Assembly (NCBI GenBank): GCA_026419785.1 | Contig: JAODTK010005590.1 | Location: forward strand, 1-64,000 | Reading direction: 5' to 3' | From: Sclerodactyla briareus | Lineage: Eukaryota > Echinodermata > Holothuroidea > Dendrochirotida > Sclerodactylidae | Length of the DNA stretch: 64,000 nt | Shown: piece by piece, positions 24,901-34,939 of the stretch | Numbering within the stretch: position 1 is the first letter of the stretch | Layout: every line of letters begins with the position of its first letter | Position numbers and translations under genes: made by a program | The notes under the pieces: model-generated | The model's input: the letters and a program-made list of their open reading frames with translations, nothing else | The model's database searches: none | Told to the model about the DNA's origin: nothing

Positions 24901-26263
24901 AGATAATAGAGGGGCATGAATGTTTTGCAGCGATAGTTTTGCTGATAGACTGAAACAGTTCTCGGTTCTATACTGTGATGTTATCCTGTGGGTTTGATTC
25001 GGTTGTTAGAATGCACTTCGGCAACGCTTCCTGTTGTCCGATAAATTTTCACTGGTAACAAACAATGTAACTTCGTGATTTACTCTTGTTCAGCTACAAT
25101 GAACAGCCCCGGATGATCTAAACGTAGATGATCCTTGGTACCTCAGTTGGTGCTGCGTGCTACACTACTGTACTACTGGCAATGACCAGGATACCCTGCC
25201 GATATCTGATAATGTAAATAATATCACCGACAATGTAACGAGCAATCGTAAATAACTGAGTAGTTCCAGGCAATTACACTGGGGGATACCACAATGAGTT
25301 CTCAAACCGATTTGAGGACAATAACGGTTTTTGTTCCCCATGTCATTCACTGTGCGTACAAAGTTCACACATAAATGCTTCGTAGTTGGTCTTCAGGATC
25401 CCGTGATGAACTGTTCCATAAAATGCTTAGTCATTCGTTATGACCTCTGATAACCGTGGAACTAGTTAGTATACCGGTATCCAGTCAGCTGCAATTGCAT
25501 ATATCAATGTTGAATGATTGACCTGTAATGAATTGACGACATTATAAATGTTCTTCAACAGTTTCCCTACTGGCAACTTGCTATATCTATTGATTGTTTT
25601 AGTCATTTAGCCAAGGGCGGGCGCTCATGGGGCGAGAGCGCAGTCACATGTTCAAAGTTGGTGGTTCAAAGCATGTGGAGGGGGGGGGGGCAGAAAGATC
25701 AAATAGTGTGTGGTTTACGTTTAGAGGCCGTCCTAAGAGTTTTGGGGGTACGGCCTCAATTAACGCCAGAGAAAACTTGTTACCGATGCGTCATCATCGC
25801 TCAACACCTAGCGAATAATGGGCGAGGCCGTTCACAGGGAATCACTACAAAAATTGTCTCGCGTTATATCGACACCGGTACTAAATTTCCCATTAACTTG
25901 TCGGATGGGGTTATACCAGAAATATAACGCAAATTGCATTTATCACGCATTCTCCATCTTGACGTCATGCAAACGTTGCTGTCGTTTTTTTATATTTTCT
26001 CTTATTTTTACAGATTGCCTGTTCAAATGAAGAATGGTCATTGGAGTGGACAACACGGAGGATAGTGTTAATATATGGATAGATAATTGCTAGCAGATAT
26101 CAGTTAAATTAAACATGTATTACTGTCACATGCCCAAAGTAATCTACTGGGCAACCCGCTACTGTCTTGATATCATTTTCCAGGTTCACCGAGGGCTGTC
26201 TGTTGCCACTGTCTGTACCAGCTGAACAAATCCCAACCTCACTAAAGACAAGAAACATCGAAG
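17577..26263 (+). CDS. Death-Death-NACHT(-LRR) NLR-family immune receptor gene, disrupted
   Basis: Five exon-like blocks in the same direction make up a gene of the expanded invertebrate NLR type: two Death-domain exons (17577-17772, 19248-19451), one large NACHT exon (20187-21655) and two candidate C-terminal leucine-rich-repeat exons (about 24681-24835, 26184-26263). Known biology: such proteins are cytosolic sensors; Death domains bind adaptors, the NACHT ATPase drives oligomerisation, and the repeats sense or autoinhibit. The start codon and any further exons at either end were not found. Splice sites flanking the first three blocks and the last are good (CAG before, GT after). Several frame breaks lie inside the exons, many at homopolymers, so either sequencing error or pseudogenisation is possible. 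The locus is full of mobile DNA: a MITE in the intron before the NACHT exon, a TAA microsatellite and two copies of a dispersed repeat. Confidence 0.8.
18430..18500 (-). repeat. weak tRNA-like remnant (possible SINE)
   Basis: On the minus strand GGCAGAGCTACGACTATACG is followed by ACTAGTCGGGGTTCAAATTT, resembling a D-arm and a good box B (GGGTTCAAATTTC). No box A of normal quality or paired acceptor stem is visible. It lies in the intron between the two Death exons. Confidence 0.3.
19248..19451 (+). CDS. NLR exon: second Death domain
   Basis: Following a CCCCAG acceptor, the reading is PGMWRYLGEELHVPNRV, then LGDIEDRIPSSADSRC and HEVLRQWSRRRVNP, again a Death-domain pattern and clearly related to the upstream exon. 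A stop appears soon after in that frame (near 19413), while the adjacent frame continues as SILEKAQQTVNKIYK up to the donor AAG/GTCAG at 19452. Two Death domains in tandem ahead of NACHT are unusual compared with the single one in most described NLRs. Confidence 0.75.
19851..20076. mobile_element. palindromic MITE in the NLR intron
   Basis: The two halves are near-perfect inverted repeats of about 90-95 bases: left arm 19851-19945 beginning CACTCTAAAGATATTC, right arm about 19982-20076 ending GAATATTATTAGAGTG, with a short T-rich centre. The arms contain smaller inverted repeats of their own around GACTAGATTC. The heptamer GTGCTGC stands on both sides (19845-19851 and 20080-20086), a plausible target duplication blurred by a GT run. 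No coding capacity. It sits about 110 bp before the NACHT exon's acceptor. Confidence 0.85.
20187..21655 (+). CDS. NLR exon: NACHT NTPase, winged-helix and downstream helical part
   Basis: The exon opens after GTTTTCAG with LEDKLSQALKETYKKQY and IPYIKERLYRIDRIF, the linker typical of invertebrate NLRs. Walker A is GDPGYGKST (20405-20431); Walker B is RIIMDGYDEYL (about 20642-20674); a sensor-1-like block reads DVSLTTRYLPKQYD. Further on come LSDLCDVPIIFVMFA, a reading like FFRYMITCFHHHLLNK, YYVRLGILVKENVTV and YHKLFCEWYAAHHL (about 21301), the winged-helix and following region. The block ends at TLQLMEIAASHG/GTGAGT. Breaks in the sequence as given: an in-frame TGA at 20330-20332, a shift near 20525-20575, a shift back near 20700, a stop after an A8 run near 20894-20904, and others beyond. 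The codons around them remain well conserved, and A- or C-runs lie at several breaks. Confidence 0.85.
21936..22016. repeat. (TAA)n microsatellite
   Basis: About 80 bases of TAA/ATA trinucleotide repeats with two TAT interruptions, within the intron after the NACHT exon. Confidence 0.95.
22255..22835 (-). repeat. dispersed 600-bp repeat, copy A
   Basis: The reverse complement of this stretch aligns along nearly its whole length with 45830-46430. Shared landmarks are GTCATACTTGCACAACC, GGTGAGAGAAAGACAACAGA, GTTATTGCGCA and CCTGCAGTT. It contains a 131-codon ORF on the minus strand that is not preserved in the other copy, so I treat the ORF as chance. It lies in the NLR intron and has no visible terminal repeats. 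Confidence 0.75.
23789..24026. repeat. cluster of GTTAGTC words with inverted ends (possible MITE)
   Basis: GTTAGTCATG or close variants occur at 23790, 23801, 23845, 23896, 23915 and 23956; GACTAAC follows at 23986 and 24018. The outer ends AAGTTAGTCA and TGACTAACTT-like are complementary over about 10 bases. The size of 240 bp fits a MITE, but no target duplication is seen. Confidence 0.35.
24681..24835 (+). CDS. NLR candidate exon: leucine-rich-repeat-like segment
   Basis: After GAGCTCAG one frame reads LSVKPLSTLEEIEINGENL and ISEEMMIGLLSYAENC, ARLKKLT, which has the spacing of a C-terminal repeat segment of invertebrate NLRs (ENL..SEEM..LLSYAE.C..LKKL). A stop follows LKKLT where a donor would be expected; GTTACA two bases on may be the donor with a base lost. 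The sequence to its left (24383-24680) is open in another frame but matches no motif. Confidence 0.5.
26184..26263 (+). CDS. NLR candidate exon: short LRR-like segment
   Basis: The 80-base block is flanked by excellent splice signals (CATTTTCCAG before, GTATGT after). Its open frame reads EGCLLPLSVPAEQIPTSL then KTRNIEG, like the CLLPPSV..LKSRN segment that follows the LSYAE.C..LKKL segment in related NLRs. Its position 1.3 kb after the preceding candidate exon and the same direction support it. No later exon was recognised. Confidence 0.5.
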
Positions 26264-26799
26264 GTATGTATATAGTGACGTGACTAGCGGTGGTTTGGAT
26301 CCCACACACCCCCCTCCCCGGAGAAAATAATATTCAAAATGTCAGCATAGTTGGGAAATTCGCGACAGTCGGGGTCTCATCGAGGGGTATAGCTCTAGCT
26401 GATACCCGGACATGACACATTTTCTAAAATATCACAAAAATAAGACGGAGTTTTTTCCATGCATAACATCTATATTTGGAAATTTGGAGGCGCGTTGCAT
26501 AAAATCTCTACGATAAATTGTCATCCTTGACATTCAGAATTTATTGTGCCTGGGATTGGTAAGGTTACTTTCAATTAGATACCGTGGGAGTTAGGTCCGA
26601 CTAAATTACCTGGACATAACAAAGAAATAATAGGTTGATTGTTCTTTTATTCTCTTCGGAACATTTCCAGCTAAATATTCACAGCTCGTATAGCCTAGAA
26701 AGTGATTTTCAAAGGTTTGGGATATGCCTTGCAAGCAATTAGCGCCCTGCGCCAGCGAAATGTTGCATTAACAATATAGTGCCACTCTGATGAAGTTAA

Positions 26800-26915
26800 A
26801 TGGTAACTGCCGACTCGGATACAATGGAGGTTATAACGTGGAGAACGGAAAACTATATCAAAAGGTTTAAACTCCGTTTTCCATACGATGTTATTATGCG
26901 AAATTAGGGGAATTT
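26800..26915 (+). repeat. dispersed 600-bp repeat, copy B (partial)
   Basis: TTAAATGGTAACTGC, GAGGTTATAACGTGGAG, ACGGAAAACT and CGATGTTATTATG follow the same order and spacing as in the copy at 45.83 kb (TTAAATGACAACTGC, GAGGTTATATGTGGAG, ACGGAAAACT, CGATGTTCCTATG). Similarity fades after about 26915, so only the left end of the repeat is present. Confidence 0.6.
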
Positions 26916-26919
26916 TAGC

Positions 26920-29480
26920 TCCACCCCAGCCTCATCAATCAAAATTCATGGAGGCAGTGTCGTTACAATGCTATACAGAATTCCGATCCCCTGTCCATTT
27001 TGAATAGTAAGATTACTCTTACACCGTGTGGTTACACAATAGTATTCACGTAATTCGACCAAAGTATACATAATTCCTTTACAGTCATTATATAGAAATA
27101 TATAATATCAACCAATTAGGTTGAAAATTATATTCACAAGTGTATCCAACGACATAGTTCTGAAAGGAAATCTTGGCTATCTTGTGTTCTCACCCTTGCC
27201 TCTCGGAACCCGGAATCTACTTCGAAAACGAACATGCGTCTCAGCTCTCAAGCTCAGGATGTGGGCTAGCAGTGCCAAGTGATATGGCCGTCCTTGTTAG
27301 TAGCGTTATAGTGTATTTACCCTGAATATATCTTCCAGATGATGGTAACTGCGCCGAATGCCCCTTACCGATGAAGTTATTTAATTATTTCGGACGGGAA
27401 ACTGTGGGGTAGTAACTTAGTCATTCTAAGGTTCTGTTCGCACGTGAAAAGGTACGAAAGAGGCATTGGTCCTCTCTACGCAGTTCATGGGCAAGAATAT
27501 ACAACAGCACAAATCGAATGTATCAATTTACTGTAGAATTGCAACAGATCAGTAATTATTACAGTGTAAACGGCAGTAGGGTTCACAATGAACCACTGTG
27601 ATGTGTATGTTCATCACTCTTCCAATTGTACTCTTCAAGGTAATATGCGGTCAGGTTCAGTTGTAATGGTGAGGGGGGGGGGGGGAAAGCCCGATACCCA
27701 ATGGCCAACGCTCTGACGATGCATTCCTTAGGATGAGAAGTCTATTCTGGTTATATCGACAACAAGAAATACGACGGTGGCGCCCAAGGGACCCATATGA
27801 TAATAATTATGTCTATTAACATGTTCCGGGATCACCATCAGTTATTCAAGCCATCAGTCCTGAAGTTATGGGAAATCACGTGACAATAATTTCCAGAGGT
27901 GTGTACCCGTTTTCTCTACATTTTCACTTTTTTTTGTTATATTTATTGTACTTGGACTAATAAGAGAGTGCTTCGAAACATGTCTTCTTGACGCCATGCC
28001 AAGGAGTCATATTATTTGCGAGACATTGAAGACAAATAACAATTACCAGGATGGTCGGCAAAATACTTTTTCAGACTTTGCAATGTTCTAAGAGCAAGGG
28101 GTGAGGGTTAGGTAGAAGAAATAAAGCATGCTTGGGAAACACCACCCCACAATTGTTTTCCCCATCCCACCCACTTGCATCATTCACCTCCATCGTGATG
28201 ACTTTCTAAAGTAAAATTGTAGCTATGAAAGCTTTCCGTGGCGTTCCAGCTTTTTGGGCAATAATTTTCAGTGATTTGATGTCCTGAAAGTCGTTGTGTT
28301 TCTTTAGAGATCTGGATTCAGCAAATGTTCCGATAGGACTGTGTCTCAGGTATTCGGGAGGCGGGAAAGTTTCAGCTGCCCGATTGTGATGGGTCAACCG
28401 CGCTTCCACACCTCGGCCGACCAACAGCGCGCTCCCGGTCGGACGATCCTGTCCACTAGCTGAGTTCTGTCGACCAGTCGGGGAAGACGGACAAGACTGT
28501 CACATAGCCTATGGTTGGAGCAAATACGCAGGTACCGTAGGGAGATGGGAGAGGTGAGGGTATTATAGCGCATGGTTCGTTGGATTTGGGGATGGTTGGA
28601 CGATCGGACAACCACTTTACAGTAGAACATGTTTATTATGCCAAGGTTATGACATCTTTGTCTTCACTCCAGGAAGATGCATATTCAAATTACTATGTAT
28701 CAGGTAGCTAATGGAGGAGTGGATGAGGCGTCGTTCATCAGCGCTGTTTGTGAAATGCAATAGCCTATGAGCGATAATGAAGCTGAATCATAGGGACATA
28801 ACATAATTCTAAAGCTTTGTGGGTGTCGGGCCGTCTTTCACAATGAAACAATGATCCAGCAATGTGAAGGCTTCGTGGTACTGAGTTCAGACCATACGTC
28901 TTTCTAGGACTCGTCGCTTACCCTGTTCAGAAGATAGGCCTATGATGTAACAATATAAAACAGCTTATAATTACGTACTATAGTCACGCCTCATTATTAT
29001 TTATATATTAGGCAATGTTGTATATTTTATGGTTGATTGTGCGCATTGTGAAACCAAAGAATCGGGTGGGCGTTACAGCGGGAGCCACTCCTGCATACAC
29101 AGATTATTGACACAGCAACTGCGTCTTCAAAAACTACGACCTTAATCAATAGGATTCAGGAAGTTAAGTTATGACACTTTTCTGAGTATTATAGCTATTG
29201 TTGCTAACTTCATGTGAAATCAACCTCTAGGTTTGTCTACACTGCCAATGAAACCCGTCCGGCGCACAACATAGGGAGCTGCGTCACTAATGCCTAGAGT
29301 TGCTATAGTAACTAAACCAAACTGCCCATCAGCTCATCACCCATCAAAATACTGCCGTCGTCAGGGTATCATCCTCACGGCACGTTGTTCCCGCTGGCGT
29401 GACTGACAGCCCCGCGGTGATCGACAGCGCCAATAATATAACAATCTCCATGACAAATAGATGATCAATTCTAATAGTTT
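26920..29480. other. no recognisable gene
   Basis: AT-rich sequence with a G tract at 27668-27681 and minus-strand ORFs at 28206-28424 and 28394-28630 that match nothing I know. It may include the 3' end of the NLR gene, but no exon was convincing. Confidence 0.45.
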
Positions 29481-29489
29481 CAAAGTTCT

Positions 29490-30480
29490 TTCAGACCATA
29501 CTGGGTGACAAAGCATCACTGTTTCAAGAAATTCGAAATGGCGTCCAAAATGACCACTGATCATATTGAAGCTATGCAAGCCTAATTACTGACAAAATGG
29601 CCAACATCGTTCTAGTTGCACCTAAACGCTGGTAATCGGATTAAACCAGTTGCTCGGAACTCGAAATACCAATAGGTACCACAAGTATCATCCAAGGTTA
29701 AATGGAAATTTCTATATGGATAAACATACGTAATGGCGGCCATTTTAGACGCCATATTGGATTTTCATTGTCACATGATTCCGTGGCACACACATACGCA
29801 ACCTACGCCTGAGTGCACTGTAATAGAAGACGCTGTAATCTTCGACCAAGAATTGGGTTAGGGGGACCGACCAAATTGAAGGTCAAAATTGTTGCCAAAA
29901 TCAGGGTCAATTTGGCACAGAAATTATGTAGGTTCCTGAAATTGACCGCTTCTGTTTCTTTTACAGTGTAGATTGCTTGACCCCAAAAAGACCAATAGGA
30001 CACCATGTTGATGCATTGACATGAGAATACGTTTGTTATAACAAAAAGGTGATCATGGGGCTATTTTGACGCATCTTTATGTCATGTGTTCACTAAGAAT
30101 CACCGCAATTAGTTTGAGTAATTCATTTGGCCCGAAACATAGCAATATACACCATAATCATCATTTTTGTTTGATTGATGAAAATGAAAGCTACGGTATG
30201 CAAAAATATGTTGGGACAATTATATTTCTAGGGGATTACTATGGCGAAGGTGACATTTGTTGGAGGCCATCTTGGATTTATTGTCACGTGATTCACTAGA
30301 CCCCCATACATTTAATTTGAGTAGATTGATTGACCTCCAAAACATACAAATGGACACCACAAGTATCATTCAATTCTGAATGGAGTTTTACGGCGAAAAA
30401 CCTATAGACTAGGGCGGCCATTTTGGACGTCATCTGGATTCTCAGAAAACGCTCAAGGGTGACTCAATGTCACCCGGCAG
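29490..30480. repeat. diverged ~340-bp modules with GGCGGCCATTTT core
   Basis: Three modules share ATAGG/ATGGACACCACAAGTATCAT-like words (29672, 29993, 30351) and a GGCGGCCATTTTGGACGCC then TTGGATTTT..TGTCACRTGATTC block (29733-29785, 30262-30292, 30412-30435). Near 29.5 kb the core appears in the opposite direction (GAAATGGCGTCCAAAATG). Spacing of about 320 and 360 bases suggests an old tandem expansion. Confidence 0.6.
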
Positions 30481-31371
30481 AATCTGAAAGAGCACCCTTC
30501 AAATTATTGAAATCATCCAAGAAAAAAAAACTATATACAAAATTTCCAGGTTCACCTAGGTTATGCAGGACTAATTATAGTCGACTACATTAAGTAGTTC
30601 GGATTAGTTAGGTCTATATATGTGCTCCATTAACTAATCCCGTCAAAATGAATATGGATCAATGCAGAGAAATAACACCTGCCATTTAGACTAATATTCA
30701 TTATCGTAATATTTCATGTTCCCATATATTGGTGGGGGGTCGCACTGCAACCCTTAAATGCCTATTAGGGTACGCCAAAGGGGGAACTTCAAGGAAACTG
30801 TACATGTGACAGTTCCAAGATTAGAACATTGAATTTTAAATAGGACAACAAATCACCCCGTAAACCACGTTTGCGCCCATCCCGATAAAAACAAAATTAC
30901 AGAGTGCTACATATTATGTACATTTATGTTCATTCTTGTACATCATTGTGGTTTGGTTTATACAAGCTGGTAACTTTTCGTACATCGTTGTAAGATAGCG
31001 ACATCGTTGTATTCTTAGCTGCGGGTGCGTTCGTTCGTTTGTACGATCTGTTCGTCTAAACGTCACATGCGATCGGGTTGAAACTTGGTTGTGTGGTAGT
31101 GTGGATTGAAGCATGGACACTGGCAGGCTGAGTAACATTTTTGTCTGCATAGTTTGATTAGATTCTATGTACGAAATTGCAAATAATTACCCCAGTTAGC
31201 TGCAATCTCGAGTGTAAGTTTGAACTTCGAAAGGGCAAACGGCAACCGACCATTATCGCCGGGTATTGCGATTTGAAAGACAATATTTCTTCATTAATGG
31301 CTGCTCCGCTATGAATTTGAACCCATAGAACTGTAGAACAGCGGCTCGGCCTGAAAATTTCCTTTCATATT

Positions 31372-31580
31372 CGGTCTCGCGAACCTTTGGTCTCTTGGAC
31401 CCTGTCCTACTTTCGGTCTCGCGAACCGTCGGTCTGTGGACCCTTTTTCATTTTCGGTCTCGCGGACCTTCGGTCATGTGGACCCTTTTTCATTATTGGT
31501 CTCGCGAACTATCGATCCTGTGGACCCTTTTTTATTTCCGGTCTCGCGGACCTTCGGTCATGTGGACCCTTTTTCATTTT
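31372..31580 (+). repeat. 42-bp minisatellite, five copies
   Basis: Units begin at 31372, 31414, 31455, 31497 and 31539 and read CGGTCTCGCGGACC, TTCGGTCATGTGGACC, CTTTTTCATTTT. Lengths are 42, 41, 42, 42 and 42. The third and fifth copies differ at about one base, while the fourth is more diverged, pointing to expansion by a two-unit step. All three forward frames stay open across the block; the peptide repeat is SRTFGHVDPFSF-like. No start context or splice sites indicate a gene. Confidence 0.9.
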
Positions 31581-32750
31581 CACTACTGCAAGAATATATT
31601 ACTCCATACAATATGAAAACACTGTATATTTTATTTAACCGATCAATCAAACAGTATTACAAATTATATTAATAATAATAGTCCAATTATTATGACAGTC
31701 GAACATTTTCAAGTCTCCATTTTTAACTATCTTTGTTGAATTGAATTGAGTAATTATATAAGCAACTCCACTCACCGAAAACGCTATAGTGATTCCCGTC
31801 TTCAAGATATCCAGTCAGCTTTTTCGAGAACAGTTAATTCTCACTGCGATGTCTGTTGGTTTGTCCAAACTGCAAATGGCCGTTATGATCCGTTATGATG
31901 CCGTTATTGCCCACGATGGAGTGGCATGATTAGGCAGCGCTCCACCTACGGGATGACATTAAAATTTAAGTCATTTATTTTGCAAATATAGATATAGATA
32001 TAAAGCACCATAGGGGGGTTTCGAAAATCGAAGATCGGCCTAAGTACTGTATCTTCTAACGTCGGTTGTGCAGTCGTCAACGTGACACCATGGTCTCGAT
32101 CGATGTCATATTTACCATGTTGACGAAAAAAACACAGCTTAGGAGCAAACGGTTTCTGGCCAGAGCCCACATGCTTTACATTCAGGACACTGGCGCTAAA
32201 GTATTATCAATGTCCTCCTTTTTCATAGTTCGACTATGCAGCCTGAAAGATCTCGTTATCAACTCAACCCAATAATGGCCAATGGGGGGTAAGTAATGTT
32301 ATCGAATCGGAGCTATTCTTTCATTTTACGTTACATAACAATATTATAGTGAATATACCGGTACATGTCACTAAACAGTATCCTAATTCCTTTCATATTC
32401 TGGAGAAAGTGTTTTCTTTCATCAGTTCACAGACATGCAGTACAACTTCGGTTACAGTTACTGCTACTAGCATAATATGTCAGACATGCACACAATGAGT
32501 TCATGTTGTCGTACTGTGCAAGCCTCAGTAAGTGTGTTTGGTATGTAGAGCGAAGAACTTGAAAAAAGTGCTTGCAAACTTCGAAATAAAAGTGGGGAAT
32601 ATTGAGTGGAAAACTCAATTTTACTATAAAAAAAAATATGCATCACGGAGAGCTATTCTGACATAGTGGTAGTCACCAGTGATACTAATATCGTTTGTAT
32701 GCAATAAATTAGTACAGCCGCTGACAATGACAAACCTCAGACTTCTGATG

Positions 32751-32829
32751 GATGATATATATATATATATTATATATATAGATATATAATATATATATAT
32801 ATATATAATATATATATATATTATATATA

Positions 32830-32873
<44 letters not shown>

Positions 32874-32912
32874 TATATATATATAGATATATAATATATA
32901 TATATATATAAT
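32751..32912. repeat. (TA)n tract, left of the Penelope-like pair
   Basis: About 160 bases of almost pure TA repeats with occasional GATA or AATA interruptions. Confidence 0.95.
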
Positions 32913-32929
32913 ATTCGGAAAGATCAAAG

Positions 32930-34400
32930 ATCAAAGATCTCCCCCATGGCACATTGCTGGCAACCCTGGACGTTTCTTATCTGTATACCAATATCCCTCG
33001 AACGAAAGGTAGAAGCCTGTACCTCGGCTTTCAAACCAATTCCTGGCCAGACACCACCAAAGCCGATCTTGCGGAACTAATGCAATGCATCCTAACTTGC
33101 AACCATTTTGTGTTTGGTGCTCAACATTACCTGACAGGTCAACGGACCGATGGGGAAAGTAAACAATGGCTCCTTCGTCGCCAACGCTTCATGGGAAAAC
33201 CTGAAGAGGAGATTCTCCTGGACAGGCCTGAGGGCACTGTGTGGCTACGGATATTGACGACATCTTCATGATATGGACCCACGGGGAAGAAAAACTTACC
33301 TCGTTCATCGAACAAATCAACGCATTACACCCATCTATCACATTCACTGCAGACAGAAGTTTCAAGCGACAGAGTCCAATTCCTTGACACCACTGTGACG
33401 TTGGACAACGGGTCACTCAAAACAGACTTGTTCACACAAAACCAACGGACAAGCACAATTTCCTACTCCGCTACAGTTGTCAACCACCCCACTTGCCCAC
33501 GAAGAACATTCCTAACAGTCAAGCTCTCGTCTGAAACGCATTTGCTCCTGATGCTGATTGTCGAGTATCGTGCCAACGCACTTCCTCAAAACTCTCCAAA
33601 AGAGGCAGTATTTCCGGAGTTTCTATGAAGAGGCCATGGAAAAGGCTTGGAAAGACTCCGCGATGAAATCTGACGTCCATAACTCGTTTAATCCCAACTC
33701 CAAGAGTACCATCGTCTGTGAATACCATCCTGCCCTCACACAATTAGCCACTCTCAATCACAAGCATTGCCCATTCTTCAAGTCAGGAAAGGCCTAAAAT
33801 TCGTGTTGCCCGGAACCCACGGTTGTTGCCTCCAGCGACCTCGGAATCTGCTGACATTCTAGTCAACGCCAAATTTCGGAGCAAGCCGAGCCGCAAACAA
33901 ACCCCGCGGCGCCGCCCCTGCCCATCCAACGGCAAAACGTGCAAACTTGATCGCACAACTTGTTCCAAAAGTTTCCAGACATCTCCCATATTTCCGATTC
34001 AACAGGAGATGATGCGTCTCGACGAACCTGGTCTACCTAAGTTACTGTAAACCTCTGCGGACGCCAGTACATTCGGGAAACAAAAAAAAACCATGAGGGG
34101 AGCGAATGACCCAACACCGGTCAGCCATTCAAGACCCAAAAAATGGCAGCGGTTGCTAAGCTTTCACATGGTCACCAGTCACTCCATTGAAAAACCTGAG
34201 AGTGATTGCATTGACCATGGACCCAAATTGGTCCACTAAATCCCGCAAATCGAGAGGAAAATTACTGGGAATTGACCTGGAAAATTTTACTACACAATCG
34301 GTATGAACATTCGGAAAGGACACTACCATCACAAAAGAGATAATGGTAACTACTCGGCACCACCTCCCTATTTTGCCTATTGTCAATCCCCAAGGCGCAA
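32930..34400 (+). mobile_element. Penelope-like element A (RT plus GIY-YIG), broken
   Basis: From left to right the readings match a Penelope-like retroelement: LLATLDVSYLYTNIP (RT motif A, near 32950), IDDIFMIWTHGEEKL (RT motif C, near 33256), SITFTADRSF and VTLDNGSLKTDLFT (thumb side), LCGRQYIRETKK (GIY-YIG start, near 34052) and DCIDHGPK (near 34205). Known biology: these elements carry an RT related to telomerase and copy themselves at nicked DNA using the GIY-YIG nuclease. The 5' part of the RT is missing to the left of motif A and the frames are interrupted in several places, so the copy is dead in the sequence as given. It adjoins (TA)n on the left. Confidence 0.85.
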
Positions 34401-34769
34401 TGGCTTCATTAGTATGATAATGTTGAGGATTATCCCCTGTTCATCAATGAGGCGCAAATTGGACTCCCCCAGTATAATCACCAAAGGATTATCCCCGGTC
34501 AATCAGCGAAACACCTAACTAGCCTCACCCCACCATTGTTCTCAGGCCATATAAAAGTCTCAGCCGTCTTCTCTCGAGGAATCACTTCTGTGATTAACCT
34601 GCACGGACGAGGACTAGTATTGTTCCGATAGCTCCGCATCCAAAACATATGGGCTGTTTTACTCACATTGTTCCTAGCTCAATCGCTGATTTCGCCATAT
34701 CATTCGAGATCCAAGCCATCATTTACGTAGCCTTGTTGTTTTACAGTTTTGGCCTCTTGTCATATAATA

Positions 34770-34870
34770 ATAATATATATATAGATATATATATATATAT
34801 ACTTTTTGGTTATAGATATTATATATATATATATATATATATCTATATATATCTTATAGATATAATATAA
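34770..34870. repeat. (TA)n tract between the two Penelope-like elements
   Basis: TA-rich repeats of about 100 bases with a short non-repeat insert (ACTTTTTGGTTATAG) in the middle. Confidence 0.9.
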
Positions 34871-34939
34871 CAACAAAAGTTATATCGCTACCAGCTGATG
34901 GTGCTCAATACACGTTAATGCTAGAGCTATAATACAAAA

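Noticed and set aside
31280-31365. tRNA-like sequence on the minus strand (GGGTTCAAATTC word)
   Set aside because: Only a box-B-like word is present; no box A or stems support a tRNA or SINE.
32709-32927. Ile-Tyr repeat protein on the minus strand
   Set aside because: It is a reading of a (TA)n tract.
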